In this document: positions 1-11,978 of the stretch, in pieces
How positions within the stretch are numbered: position 1 is the stretch's first letter
Layout of the letters: every line of letters begins with the position of its first letter
Assembly: GCA_026119935.1 (NCBI GenBank)
Contig: JALRMH010000007.1
Span: forward strand, 735,097 to 799,096
DNA: 64,000 bases
Source of the DNA: Endothia cerciana
Lineage: Eukaryota > Ascomycota > Sordariomycetes > Diaporthales > Cryphonectriaceae
Reading direction: 5' to 3'
Made by a program: the position numbers and the translations under genes
The notes under the pieces: model-generated
Told to the model about the DNA's origin: nothing
Database searches by the model: none
What the model saw: only the letters and a program-made list of their open reading frames with translations

Positions 1-1389
1 GCTGATCGCAAAAGCCGCCGCAAAACGTGATATTGCGTAAAGGCCTCTTTGCACATTCATATTCACTGCCCCTACCCCTTGCGATCTCTCCTCAGTCAGG
101 AGATTACGGGTCTCAGACGCATCTTCGAATTGCCGCATGGCGAAGGCGCCGACGTCGCCGGCGGATGAATCTTCAGCCCCAGCCTCTCGAATACGCTGAA
201 GAAGCTCCTTCTTAGTGGACGCGAGATCCTTTCTTCCCTTCAAAATACTCGAAATACGCTTCCTGAACTGCTTATGTTCTTGGTCCACTCTTTCGGGAGC
301 CTTACCGACTGTACTGTTGACTTACAAGCCACTGAGATCGTGTTAGAGATGGCTGAGCCTTACCTTCCCTTGCCGAACAAGGTAATCTCCTCATTGGCCT
401 TTCACTCCATCGCCGTAGTCCGGCTTCGAGAATGGTTGGGGAGGAGAACATGCCACTGCGAATGTCAGGTGTGGCGAATCGAGTTCTGGCTGTGCTTCAT
501 ACTGCTGAATGACCACGTAAAGATGTCCGAATGCCCTGTAGGATTAGGCAAGACTAATTAATGCCGACAGTCATATTGGAGTGCAACCCCCCCCCCCCCC
601 CACCAACAAGGCCACGGAACTGCTAATCTCTTAAGTGGTGCGTCATCCGGCCGCAGGATAGGTGAGCTCATGCAGGTGGCTTACTGAAGCTGAACTCGGA
701 ACCACTTTCAAGACCCCAGCTGGCGACTCCTCCAGATTGTGTTGTCGCGCTTGAATGTGGGTGCCTCCATGACGGTGGTCAGCCTGCAGCACGATTATGA
801 CGCTTCGCCCAATTGCGATGATGTACGTCTCCGCGTATATATTCCAAGAACAGTCCATTTACTGGATCTAGTGCAACGGTGAGGCTCCGGAGTGAGATCT
901 TCTGCTGCAGCCTGCAGACCTGCAATATAGATGATTTGTAATTCATTGTGTTATGAAGACACAGCCCGGAGACCTTGTCACTCAAAGCTGCCTAGCTTGG
1001 CTGTCCCGGTTGCTGCTGGATTTAACGTCCAGCGTTCTCATACCTTCACGTTCTTTGGATTTTCCTAATGCCGCAACGAGCGTCCAAGCGTTGTCAAGTA
1101 TTTGCAATTCGTCTGACCGGTGCACCCAGCCGTGAACACTGATTATCCAATAGCGGGCTCTCGTATCGTGTGAAGATGGCTGACGTTGCGGTGGTAGGTC
1201 ACCCAAGAATTCATGGTGGAGAAAATTGTCGATGCTGATGATGGCAGAATGGCGACCGGACAGTCTTCGCGCCTGAGACACTCATTGTGGTCCGGGCTTT
1301 CAGGAATATTCCTCAGATCATGTATGCCGCGGATTCACCGATTCCATACCTCGCAAATCGTCAACACAAGAAGCTCCGCATAGGCCTAG
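1..1389. other. no gene recognised; homopolymer C tract
   Basis: I see no convincing coding region here. Short open frames exist on both strands but none has family motifs or paired splice sites. A run of 15 C lies at 587-601. The stretch may contain decayed upstream parts of the AAA ATPase relic that follows, but I could not align it to that family. Confidence 0.5.
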
Positions 1390-2815
1390 ATATGGGGCTA
1401 CGACGGCCACACCCTGGTCAAGGTGGAGCACGAGTTCAAGCTCGATCGGTTCTACGAGACCAAAAATATCTCCGAACTGCCGTACGTCCCGCTAGACGTG
1501 TACGCTGACGCCGAGGCTCTGAAGAAGCGGGTGAGGAAGAGGTCGCAGAAATTCATCCATTACACCGTGAAGTGTAAAGAAGGATCCGACCAGGTGTTCC
1601 AGTACAACGGTCTCGCCTACACTGACGAGCGCAAGACGCTAGCAAACGACGACCCGGAAAGTAACAGCGCTCTGGCAGACGAAGACACCAGGGACTACAG
1701 GCCCGCTCAGAATGACAAAAACTCCTCAGCTTCCTAGCTAGTCCACATCAAAGGCGAGGTGGTCCGGACGCACAAGCCTATACTCAGAACACCAGCTCGA
1801 TATTTCCCATCGGCGAACGGGGACGGGGTGCCTACATCGACAGGCACTAGGCGGCGACCGACGAGACAGATATCTTCCGTGAGGCGGTCAGGAACCTCAA
1901 GGTCAACGAGCCTCTCGACCCGAGCGACAACAACTTCCTGCTCCTGGCTCCCCGAGTGCTCGGGTACGCGACGCGGCAGCGCGTATGGGGTCAGTTTCAC
2001 CTGGACGACGCGACGGAGAAGGACGAGGCGAGTCCGAAGGCTTTCAAGGAAACCCTGCAGTTGAGTCAGAGGCACAAGGACATGATCGAGTCTCTGGTGG
2101 CGGCGCATATGCAGAAGACGAAGAAGCCCATCACCGACATCATCGAAGAGAAGGGCAAGGGCCTCATGCTTCTGTTGCATGGGCCGCCCGGAGTCGGCAA
2201 GACGCTGACGGCCGAAACGATCGCTCGGGCGACGGGCAAGCCGTTATTTGTGGTCTCCCCACAACGAAACGCGTTCGTCTCTGTGCTCTTGCGCGTGCTC
2301 GAGTACTATGAGGGTATCATCATGATGATGACGAATCGAATCAAGGCCATCGACGTCGCCGTCATCTTGCGTATCCAGCTGGCGGTGTGATACACGGATC
2401 TCGGTGCCGTGGAGATGCGTAACATCTTCAAGTATCATCTCGACCAACTCCGCCCGGATCTCATTCATGACCTGCCCGAGATCCGGCACTTCATCGACAC
2501 CTTCGGCCACATGTACGCGCTCAACGGTTGTCAGATCCGCAATGTGGTCATGATGGCGTAGGCCTATGCGAGCCACTCGCTCAACGCCCAGAACCTCGAG
2601 AGCACGGCGATGGCTGTGGCATATGACCCGACATGGTTATGAGAACGCGCAAGGGCCGGCATATTCTGGGTATGGTGCAGGGAACGGAGGCCCTGGAGGC
2701 CCTGGTCCTCATTATGGAGGAGCGTACGGGCCACCAGGGGGACTGAATGCCGCTCCTGGTTTCCGCTGAGGGTACGATGCAGGATACAACGACAACAGCA
2801 ACATTGGCGGATAGA
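1390..2815 (+). pseudogene. AAA ATPase relic (fungal AAA family with Pro/Gly-rich tail)
   Basis: This is the remains of a fungal AAA-type ATPase of unknown cellular role. The first readable block (about 1394-1737) resembles the N-terminal region of that family (FKLDRFYETKNISELPYVPL, then VFQYNGLAYTDERKT). A stop follows, and the frame shifts between about 1780 and 1853. The next frame (about 1850-2390) carries the Walker A motif GPPGVGKT at about 2187-2210 and a sensor-1-like MMTNRIKAIDVAV. The segment that should hold Walker B, between PLFVVS and RNAFVSVLLRVLEYYEG, is missing. The frame stops at 2390, then related sequence (QIRNVVMMA) and a Gly/Pro-rich tail continue, broken by further stops to about 2815. 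With several stops, a frameshift and a lost catalytic motif, it cannot make a working ATPase. The family assignment is from memory of conserved blocks. Confidence 0.8.
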
Positions 2816-3501
2816 GCCCTGTGCCACGGAGACCAGATAGCAAGATGACGGCGGACCCACCTACGCGCGGTGTGCCAACTGACCCGTGGGTTCCAGGAAT
2901 AACTGAAGGAGTCGTCAAAAGACCAGCGGTACGCCAACGAGGCACGGTAGTAGTCTATATAGAGAGAGAAAGGTAGAGAGATAGGAACGGAACTCGGTGC
3001 ATGTGGATCTGCAGACCCGGGGGCCCCAAGACCCATAAGTCTCCAGAGATGGGGCAGGGCCAGGTCTAGGCTGACGCAACGGTGTATAAATACTTTGCAG
3101 TAGGGAGTAAAATGACCACGCCGGCTCGGGAGCCCATGGACATGTTTACAGCCCTGCCCAGCAGATGTCGTTGTGAGGCTCGAGATGGCTACGTCGTGCT
3201 GTAGGAGGTTGATCTTCTGCACAGCGCTGTTATGTACCGCCTCCAACAAGCAAGGCCCCTGTCACCGACTATAATAAGCTTATCAGCGGGATGACATAAC
3301 CCTGTGTCTCATTGGGGTTTTCAGCTGCTGTGGAGCCAAAGGCCCTGGGTCCTTACTATGCTGCCACGGTATGTCCTTTATACTGAACATTACCGCTCCA
3401 GCGATTGGCCGGCCTTCTTCCTTTCTTCCTCTCTGACAACCACAACCACCAACTGCGGGCAGCCTCCTTTCAACCTTGGCCTGACGAAGTGCATCATATC
3501 G
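2816..3501. other. intergenic, upstream of serine dehydratase
   Basis: No gene seen. This holds the downstream flank of the AAA relic and the presumed promoter and 5' leader of the serine dehydratase gene. A short GA-rich tract lies near 2958-2985. I could not define a core promoter. Confidence 0.4.
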
Positions 3502-5716
3502 ATGCGGCAGCTTAAGCTGTTGCGCGGCCTGGCCGCGCGGGGCTTGACGGGCAACAGCTCTCTCACTCTTCCACTGCCGAGTCACGGAAGTGCGTTGGGG
3601 GCGTCGGCGACATGTTATCCGCGGCGGCTCTCATACCGACGCGGCCCCTCGTCTGTAGGTGAACTGTTGAGCAGGTCCCAGGCTCGATCATGTCGCCAGC
3701 TCAGTTCATCTGCCAATACGGACGCCCATGACGGCCCGGAACAGGCCGGCACGTACAGTGAAGCTGACCACGAGCACGCTGTCATCTCAACGTTCGACCT
3801 GTTCTCTATCGGTATCGGCCCCAGCTCGTCACACACCGTGGGACCCATGCGTGCTGGCAACATCTTCATCACGGACCTGATCGAGGCAGATCTGCTGCAG
3901 AAGGTGCACAGGATCCGCGTCTCGCTCTATGGAAGCCTGGCTCTCACCGGCGAGGGCCATATGACACCGTCTGGTATGGCTCACGAGGACGACCACCGTC
4001 ACGAGTCCCGTTGCTGACTCAACACCAACAGCTTTGCTCTTGGGCCTGGAAAGTCAGAATGTCGAGACAGTTGACACGGCTTACGTGCCCGCCCGCTTCG
4101 AGGAGATCAAGCAGACCAAGAAGTTGTGTCTGGGTCACGGCCTGCCAGATGGGAAGGGCAAGGAGATCGACTTCGACTATGACCGGGACTTCACTTGGGA
4201 ATGGGGCAGAAAGCTGCCGATGCACAGCAACGGCATGCGTTTCAAGGTCTACAACAAGGATGGCGAGATGCTGGCGACTAACGACCTATTCAGCGTTGGC
4301 GGTGGATTTGTCGTCAACGGGGCGCTGTCGACAGACTTCGGACAAGGCTCCAGCCCCGAGGCGGCGTCTCCGGACCCACCCGCTGTGAAGGATCAGGCCT
4401 CGAGCATACATCCGAAAGACCTGGCGGAGAACTTGTTCTACAAGGAGATCAGACGGTCTGACGCAGCCGGAGACCGAAAGACTGGTGCGGAGGTGCGGCC
4501 CAGGGATGAAGCAAAGCTCCTCGAGCAAGGTCAGACTCCAGCCGAGAACAGCGGAGGTCTCACTGCCACTGCACCGCCCAATTCCACGACGGACGTCGAA
4601 GGTGGGGCGAAAGAAGCTGCGCAGCCCCGATACCCCTTTCGAGATGCGACCAGCTTACTGGCGCTTTGTCACAAGCACAACTTGACGATTGCGCAGTTGG
4701 TCTTTGAGAACGAGAAGAGCCACGGCCATACCAACGAGGAGATCCTCGACAAGACGTACAGGATATGGCAGGTCATGGACAACAGCATCCTGGAGGGCGT
4801 ACAAGCACCGTTAGACTCGACACTACCTGGCTCGTTAAAGCTGCACCGCCGGGCCCCTGCCTTGTACAAACGGCTTACGCGCGGGTTGTACCCTGCGAGC
4901 GCACAAGAGATCCCCTCGGCTGTTGCAGCCCCGAAACCGGCCAATATTGTCGGTGGCACCGGTATGTCCAAGGCTACGAGCCTCGCAACCAAGAGTCAGG
5001 GTCAGATGAAGCCTGCTACTCTGTATAAGCGAGGCCCCGTTCGGACCCATGGCTCCTTCGACCATACCATCATGCCCACGCCCCTCCGCCGCCCCGACTT
5101 CCCAGCCATGGACTACCTCGCAGTCTACGCCATCGCCGTCAACGAGACCAACGCGGCCGGCGGCCGAATCGTGACCGCCCCCACAAACGGTGCCGCGGGT
5201 ATCATCCCCGCCGTGCTGAAGTACGTCATCGAGTTCATCAGCGACGATCCCGAGCGCGACATACCAACCTTCCTGCTGACGGCCGCGGCCATCGGCATGC
5301 TGTACAAACGGGGCGCGACTATCTCCGCCGCCGAGGGCGGCTGCATGGCCGAGGTAGGCGTTGCGTGCAGCATGGCCGCGGGCGCCTTTGCGGCGTGTAT
5401 GGGCGCGTCCCCCGAGACGATCGAGCAGGCCGCGGAGATCGGCATCGAGCACAACCTGGGGCTGACTTGCGACCCCATCGGTGGGCTGGTCCAGGCGCCG
5501 TGCATCGAGCGGAACGCTCTGGGCGCGATCAAGGCCATCTCAAGCGCCAACCTAGCCCTGAGCAGCTCGGGCACGGCCAAGGTTGCACTGGACTTCGCGA
5601 TCCAGGCGATGAGGCTCACGGCGCAGGGGATGCGGAACGAGTTCAAGGAGACAAGCCTCAGCGGGCTCGCCACGAGCGTGCCTCTAAATATCCCGGTCAG
5701 CGTGCCTGATTGTTGA
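3502..5716 (+). CDS. L-serine dehydratase, iron-sulfur type
   Basis: Converts L-serine to pyruvate and ammonia using a [4Fe-4S] cluster rather than PLP. Exons 3502-3973 and 4032-5716 give 718 residues. The 58-nt intron has a GTATGG donor, a GCTGAC branch site and a CAACAG acceptor, and joining restores the conserved block GHMTPSALLLGLES. The beta domain starts near residue 90 (FDLFSIGIGPSSSHT); the alpha domain fills the C-terminal third. Cys595, Cys637 and Cys648 (in GGCMAEVG, LTCDPIGG and APCIERNA) are spaced 42 and 11 residues apart, as are the three cluster ligands of the Legionella enzyme (343, 385, 396). The first 80 residues are Arg/Ser/Leu-rich with few acidic residues, suggesting a mitochondrial presequence (inference). 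A long Ser/Pro/Glu-rich linker of about 100 residues separates the domains. The start at 3502 gives this presequence-like end; an in-frame ATG at 3358 is possible but less likely. Confidence 0.9.
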
Positions 5717-7916
5717 TTGGTAGGATGGGGTCAGGTCTGGGCGGGGTTAGAACGGAAGGGCTCTTTCAGCTTTGTGCACCGGCGTTCTCGGACCCATGAT
5801 TCTCAGGGGTTAGAAGCAGGGCTATGTGTCCTCATATAGATTATAGAGATCTCGATGGAGCAATCCTTCAAACAGAAGACGTCCCGGTCGAGCCATGCCC
5901 CCTTACCCCCCTTTCAATCGAAACTATGATGAAGGCACACCCGGGGGCCTTGGTTAGAGCCCACGCAAGCTATGTACATGATGTAGCCTATGTACATGAT
6001 GTAGCCTATGTCTACCGGTTGCCAAGGTCGTCCCCATGTTCATCTTCAAATGAGTCGGCCATGGTCAGGTAGTGTGGGTTACTGTATGTTGTGCCTTCTG
6101 GAAGTTGATAAGGTCTCTGCAAGAACAACCTGCGTTCAGAGAGTTCCTTACCCACTTGCTCTGAAAGGAACTCAGGACCTTAAATTGATATTAATGTTGA
6201 ATTGCACTTTCGCTTTTACCCTGAGGTACGCGACTACCTTCTCATGCAAGTCCGGAATTCCCCCACAATGCTTCATAAGTAAGTTGGTTTCCTGACGGCA
6301 AGGACGCTCAGGTGGAAGCTGTTTTCTAATTTGTGACTCCCACTGTGACATCGTTATGAGAGACAATAATCCATGTACCGAAGTCTTTGGAAAGGCGTAG
6401 TGGTTCGGACTGTTGTCGGATTCTTCTCAAAACGTCTGCCACCTGACTGCCTCGAGATGTCGTAAATTGACACCTTACCTCACACAGCTGCGGAACTTGA
6501 GTTTCGGGTCCCACCTAAAAACCAATAAATGTAACTAACCATACCAAAGCATACCGTTTCATCTCCGCTTTCATGTACATCCTGCTCATGGTCGACTTGT
6601 TGCGGCATGGAGCATATCTACGAGAAGACGAAGGAGCTGCGGAGCTGGCTTAGGACCCGATACCGCCTTGGCCTACCTGTGGCGACTACCACCTAGGAAG
6701 AGTTCTTCTCAGACCGCGGTAGTCATATGTCTCCCATGGATAATCGCAACATCTTCCCTCGCGTAGCAATATATATATGTACTATCTGATAAGTCTAGAA
6801 TAAATGAAGATACATTTATGTTCGACATATCACTCTTTACCAGCAAGGAGGTTCTGAACAAGTGTTTCTATCACGCGGTGAAGTATATAGGCTGGTGTTA
6901 CCCGTCTAGCGACGGACCTTTCATCTATTAGTATGTCAGGCGAAGTTTCTTCTCCTCAGTTTATTAGCGGCCTTGGAGCATATCGTTCTTAACCTGACTC
7001 GGGAGGAATATCATATGACTAAATACAGATTTCAAGCACTAGTGTTCCGGGATTTAGGGACTCTGTCGGGGCTCGATGATTTTCCGCGGGTTATGATCAG
7101 AGGGCTATAAAGCTGTAGCCACCCACCCTCCTTTCTTTACTCTAGTTTTGAGAAAACAACGCATTCTTCTTCTCTTATATGCGGATCCCTATTGGCCCCT
7201 CCTTGTGTAGGCTTATTTCCCTTACTCCAAGATCCAGACATGCATTCTGTTGGCCGAGAACCTGATCGCATTGTAATCTTTCTGGCTGTGTTCTTTTCTC
7301 CCTCGACATCTTGGAGCTGTGGCTGGCTGCTATAGTCAGCGCTTGCAGGCCAAGAAAGCGAGTGTCTTTCTTGTTAAAGCCCCCATATCCCTTGCCACGA
7401 CAGACCACACATTCTGTATTTGTTCTTGGGTTGTTGGGGGGTCCCACGACACCCGTTTGTATTAGAATGACAACTTTTGAGGGCTCAGTCGCGGCAAGCG
7501 TTTGTTTTTATTGGTCATCCCCTTTAGGTCGCTCCGGGTCAGAGCAAGGTCCCCTCCCAGAAGTTGTTCTTAGCAATGATGTGGTATATATTGACTATGT
7601 AGAGGGTAGCATCTCGCAGTACTTAGCGAGGATAGCAACAATATATTTTCCCTAATAAACCGTGGTCCTGTACGTACCGTCTTTGAATCTCCCTTCCAAC
7701 CCGGCTGTGGGAAATATAATCAAACTAGAGTCAAAGAGAAATGGATACAGTGGCCTCAGCCCCTTCTATTCAGCTAGACGAAAAGCTGACTATCTTTAGT
7801 GACTGTTACCGCAAGGTTCATCAAGGATGAACGTAGTGAGAACCATCAGTAAAGGCATTCATCCGGTCGAGTCCATATGACGTGCTAATCATATGATGCA
7901 GATTATTCATTCGTTT
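5717..7916. other. AT-rich intergenic region with an 18-bp tandem duplication
   Basis: No gene recognised. Base composition drops sharply compared with the flanking gene. Two perfect copies of an 18-bp unit lie at 5971-6006. Open frames here are short and contain no motifs. The stretch begins the gene-poor island that runs to about 13.6 kb. Confidence 0.5.
5971..6006. repeat. 18-bp tandem repeat, two copies
   Basis: The unit TATGTACATGATGTAGCC is present twice head to tail without mismatch, and a third partial copy begins at 6007. Confidence 0.9.
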
Positions 7917-8135
7917 GGGTGCATGGTTGGGGGTATGAATGCCGCCTATGTTCTGTTGAATTTTCTAGTGGTAGTGAATGAAATTTCAAGTCAATCAACC
8001 ATCTTGAGGCGCATGGTCTAGGTGTATGGTTATTCTTCGTATTTTGTCACATCTCGTAGGCTATGGAACATCATCAATATTACAGTGAATTGATCTCGGG
8101 CACATGGTCTAGCAATTTGTCTATATAAAATTTCA
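7917..8135 (+). repeat. array of decayed tRNA 5' halves
   Basis: Three segments starting at about 7917, 8007 and 8098 resemble the first 15-30 bases of the tRNA gene at 8161 (acceptor 5' strand plus D arm, GGGCGCATGGTCTAGG). The copy at 8007 keeps about 25 matching bases; those at 7917 and 8098 keep fewer. None has a recognisable anticodon arm or T arm nearby. They look like partial, mutated duplicates of the tRNA gene or of a tRNA-derived repeat. Confidence 0.6.
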
Positions 8136-8160
8136 AAGTTATAATAAGTCGATTGTCTTA

Positions 8161-8260
8161 GGGCGCATGGTCTAGGGGTATGATTTTCGCTTCGCATCTG
8201 CTAAAATATGCTTTGCTCTGCCTGTGTGAAAGGTCGTGGGTTCAATTCCCACTGCGTCCA
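8161..8260 (+). tRNA. tRNA-Ala(CGC) with 28-nt intron
   Basis: A full cloverleaf can be drawn. The acceptor stem pairs 8161-8167 with 8253-8259, including a G3:U70 wobble, the main identity element of alanine tRNA, and the discriminator base is A (8260). The D stem has 3 bp, the anticodon stem 8186-8190 pairs with 8226-8230 (one G-U), and the T arm 8236-8252 pairs perfectly around TTCAATT. Anticodon CGC is at 8193-8195. The intron 8197-8224 interrupts the loop after position 37, the usual place for nuclear tRNA introns. The B box GGTTCAATTCC is intact. The D arm resembles fungal proline tRNAs, so the identity call rests on G3:U70, A73 and the anticodon. It sits beside decayed copies, so it may be either the live source gene or a still well-preserved member of that set. 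Confidence 0.72.
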
Positions 8261-10506
8261 TTTTGGCCGTCGTTCCCTTCCCATGTTTTCTGTTTCCTAT
8301 TCGCCGCATTTCTCCCGCCGTCCCTTTCCCCGTTTTCTGGATCGATATTCCTTTTTTGCTCTCCTTTCGTATCTCTACGTTGGCCCGCATAATCTGACGG
8401 GTACCTTTGCTCCAATTCATATGTACCTGCTTTCATTTACGCTATTGTTTTTCTGGAGCCCAGACCCTGTCTAGCGTGGAGATGTTGGCCGGATAAAGGG
8501 CTGAGAATTCCCCGCATAGCCTGGCCGATGTCAATGATAGTCAGTTGTAATCCCAAATTTGGGAACCATGTTCTCAGTCATCTTCACATGGCTGCCTGTG
8601 CCCAAAGACCTACTCACTGTTCAAGACACTGTCCTTTTTACCATTTCCTAGACCAAAAAGATAGCTTTCTTCGAATAGATTCGGCCGAGATGAGCAACTA
8701 TGTGATGAGACAATCCGGAGGAGGTATCGCTGGATGGAGATCTGGTACGAGTAAATCTTCAACGACCTCTGGCATCAAACTCAAATAATACATACTTACA
8801 ACCCTGGTTTATCTGGCAGGTATTGGAGGCATACTCCTACAAACCCTGAACAGGTCTGGATTGACCTTTGTGAACCTGGTGAGACATAGCAACGCGCAAT
8901 CAAATATTGTTAGATATTTTTATGTGTCTATGCAACAAAAAAAAACTACCGATGACAAACGTCTTCTGGGCTGGCGGAGAGCGAAGTAGAGTGTACTGTG
9001 GAGTCCGCTTCCTCGCTTGTGTCGCCTTGGAGGCGCCTTGTCCTCGCGTTCAATAAGACAGTCCTCGCGTGGAAGAGAAGGGAAGATGTTGCAAATGCGA
9101 GACAGTGGTCCTTGTGTTGAAGAGAAAAGAGTGTATCTATTTCTTGATTTCTTTCGGTCTATCTAAAGGCCTTGAAGAGCCTCTTTATAATTAAAGACCT
9201 TCGGAGGTCCATCGGATCAAGGCCCTTGAGGACCTCTGGAGAGGTCCGTATATCGGTTCTGGTGATATCACCCTCATGTTGAGGGCCTGAAGGTCCGTGG
9301 GTCCTGGTCTACTGTTTCTTTGATATGCCATTACGGTCAACACCTTGAGGTTCAAGGATGGTCTCCTTACGGACAAGGACTCTGGACCTATTTATAAAAT
9401 AGTCAGGGTTAGTTGTCCTTACCTCATTATATTACCTCGATACTTGATTAACATTCTTCATAGTGGGTTGGGGCCGAGGCTGACCAAGTAGGCTTCACAC
9501 AAAATCAAGCCTTTGTTAAGGAGGAAGCAACAAGCGAAGATATTGCCTTGTTGCTTCAAACCCTATAGCGGCGCCACAGCGAGATACTATATAACCCTCT
9601 GACTCGGTTATCATTCCATGTCATGGTCCTAATAGCTGCTATTAGTGGCTTCTGCCCAGGGGTCTATATGAATATCCAGTACCACTGAAGAAGAAAGCTG
9701 TCAGACAGGACCAGAGGAATATGTATATATCCATGCCTCCTAACCGCCTAAGTAGGTCGAGCAGACATGAAAGCTCTATCAGTTATCGAACTTCAGCCTG
9801 GCTCGCCCCGTTCCATAGCGGCTATTCTGTAATGCCTACTCTAGGGAAACTTGAAGTTAAGTCTAGCGGGTTGGAATTATAGAGGCGATAAGAAATTTCG
9901 TATAGAAAGGTCTTGAAGATAAGCCTTTTGTCCAGAGTCCTGTCAGACTGCTCATCCCGAGAGATCCGTTCCTTCTCTTTATATCACTATATAAAATCCC
10001 TTTCAAATATGAATACAGCGACAAACAGACTGCTCAGAGAATGGAAAAAGACATCAAGAGCCCTTCCTGATTACAAGGCTTACCCCCGGCGTAGAAGAGC
10101 GGAAGAGCGCTTTGCAGGCGCCATGTAGATTTCCAAGACCCAGAGTGCCTTGCAGGAGGCCCAAAGGATAGATATAGGTAAGAGCATAGTGCATAAAATG
10201 CCTGGGGAGAATAGACAACCACACCGGTCATGATAGGGATCCCTAGAATAGCGGCGCAGTGGTGTACCTTCTTTAGCACTATGCAAACCCTCCCGTTTAA
10301 TCTTAATACTCAGAGGATGCGGACCTGTAATGGTATGTATGGAGTACTTCGTAAAGACCACAAGGCTTAAAGGGTTCCAAAATCCTGTTTCCCTCCCCTA
10401 GTCCAGAAATTCTGGTGCTCATAAATACTGCATGCTCAATAACAATCGAGGATATAGTTCGTTAACAGAGACATAAGGTGGCACCGGCTCACAACTAATA
10501 ATATAT
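8261..10506. other. AT-rich region, probable decayed transposon sequence
   Basis: No gene recognised. About 8905-9475 has features suggestive of an old long terminal repeat, starting near TGTTAGATATTTTTATG, but I found no second copy, so this is only a suspicion. A perfect 11-bp inverted repeat lies at 9524-9557. A frame at 10012-10125 encodes a short Arg-rich peptide with no clear relatives. Stops are frequent in all frames. Confidence 0.4.
9524..9557. repeat. perfect 11-bp hairpin
   Basis: GAAGCAACAAG at 9524-9534 is exactly complementary to CTTGTTGCTTC at 9547-9557, with a 12-base loop. Role unknown. Confidence 0.8.
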
Positions 10507-10713
10507 TCAGATCAACTCTCTGGATCTAGCAGCCGGTTTCAAAGACCCAAATTCAGCAGCGTCCTGATAATATAGATAGGTAAAGCTATAATTATACACG
10601 CTGTGAATAATAAATTCTTCTCGGAGTAGGACGTTTTCCTTAGCATCAAGTAAAAGATAGATATAAGCACTGTTCGGGGCGGTGCCGGGTATAGTCATCG
10701 AGATGCACTCTGT

Positions 10714-11878
10714 CTAGTCCTGTCCCTCTTTTAGCTCTTTCTGGTATGTATGTGTTGCGAACACAGCCTTGACCAGCTGTGTACTAGACCACTGAGAGAC
10801 AGCATTGCTCCGGCAACTTTTAAGGATCATACTCGGATTAGGAAAGACCTTGGCAGCGCCTACGCTGTAAATATACCGAAGCCTGTTCTCGACCTCTGTT
10901 TCTAGTTGTGTGCTTAATAGCTCCTTCGCAATAGACTCTACCCTATTGCTAATAACCTCTAACCCAAGCAAACATTCTAGGAACCCGTCTATACCCTGCC
11001 GGAAGGCTGTAGAGACAGTAGCTACCCGCTCTTCGGGGTTACCCGGTTTAATATTCCTCTTTATAGAATCAGCGAGGTATAGCGGGAGTAGCCTCTTGAT
11101 CTCAGAGATAGACGCGTTGACAAGGACATATTCTGCGTCAGGCTGTACTGTTGGGGGTGTTATTACTGCTGCTGTATCAGCACGGGGTTCGAGCTCTATA
11201 GCACCGGTGTTGCGGGGTGCGGGCTCTATGAGATTGGCATCGCGATGATTGCCTGCCTGGAGCTCTTCGCTCCGGCGTTCATATTTGGTGTTGCTGTCGT
11301 CTTCGGAGGTACGTCGGCTGTTCCCTGTGCCCTGCCGCTTTGACCAACGAGCTCGGTCCGGCTGGGTCCTAGCTACCTCGATGATGTTCTCGATTCTTTC
11401 GCGGTTAGGCCGAAGAGTAGATGCTACCTGGTTTGCAAGGGCGCACCGGAACTCGACAGATTCGCCTTCGAGTCGTCCTAGTAGGAGTTTTCGCTTATTC
11501 TTGCCAGAGATATGACTGCTACTCTCCGCGATTTTCTTTGATTAGGATATAGGCAGCTGAGGCGCCGCCATTATCGAAGAAGATTCGCTCGGTAGAATGC
11601 TTGTCTGTATAGCGAACTTCCTCGTAGTCCTTTAGACAGCTTTGTGGGAAAAGTTGTCGGTCCTTAACTCCTTCGAGAAGCAATTCAACATCCTCGGAAT
11701 GGTCGGACGTTGCTCGTTGCCGGCGGGGAAGTAGGGGGCACGCAAGGTCTAGTGTTCTGGTAGGTAGCTGAGTAGGAAGCGAGTCTGTGGCACCTCGAGT
11801 AACCGGTGAAATTAGACTCCGGCGGCTTCTTAGCGCCGACAGAAATACTATTACCAATAACCGTGAGACAACTGCCAT
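10714..11878 (-). pseudogene. unidentified reading frame broken by a frameshift
   Basis: I do not recognise this family. On the minus strand an open frame runs from an ATG at 11878 to a stop at 11519. A second frame is open from about 11541 down to the stop at 10714, without its own start. The two overlap by about 22 bases, and no intron with usable GT/AG sites of adequate length joins them, so a frameshift is the simplest reading. The combined product would be about 385 residues, rich in charged residues in its second half (for example SNRVESIAKELLSTQLETE). Further short open frames continue downstream (10698-10507). It lies in the AT-rich island and may be a transposon-borne or relic gene. 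Confidence 0.45.
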
Positions 11879-11978
11879 AAACTTAGAGGGTATTGAAGTC
11901 TTTGGAGCAAGCCACCCGAATTTAACAGACTACCTGGTATACACTACCTTAATTATAAACAGGAGCTAAGTAATTCAG

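Noticed and set aside
8905..9475. Possible long terminal repeat of a retrotransposon
   Set aside because: It begins with TG and has a retroelement feel, but there is no second copy, no primer-binding site and no gag or pol sequence to support it.
10012..10125. Short Arg-rich peptide frame
   Set aside because: It looked briefly like the start of a ubiquitin-conjugating enzyme but lacks any of the following conserved sequence.
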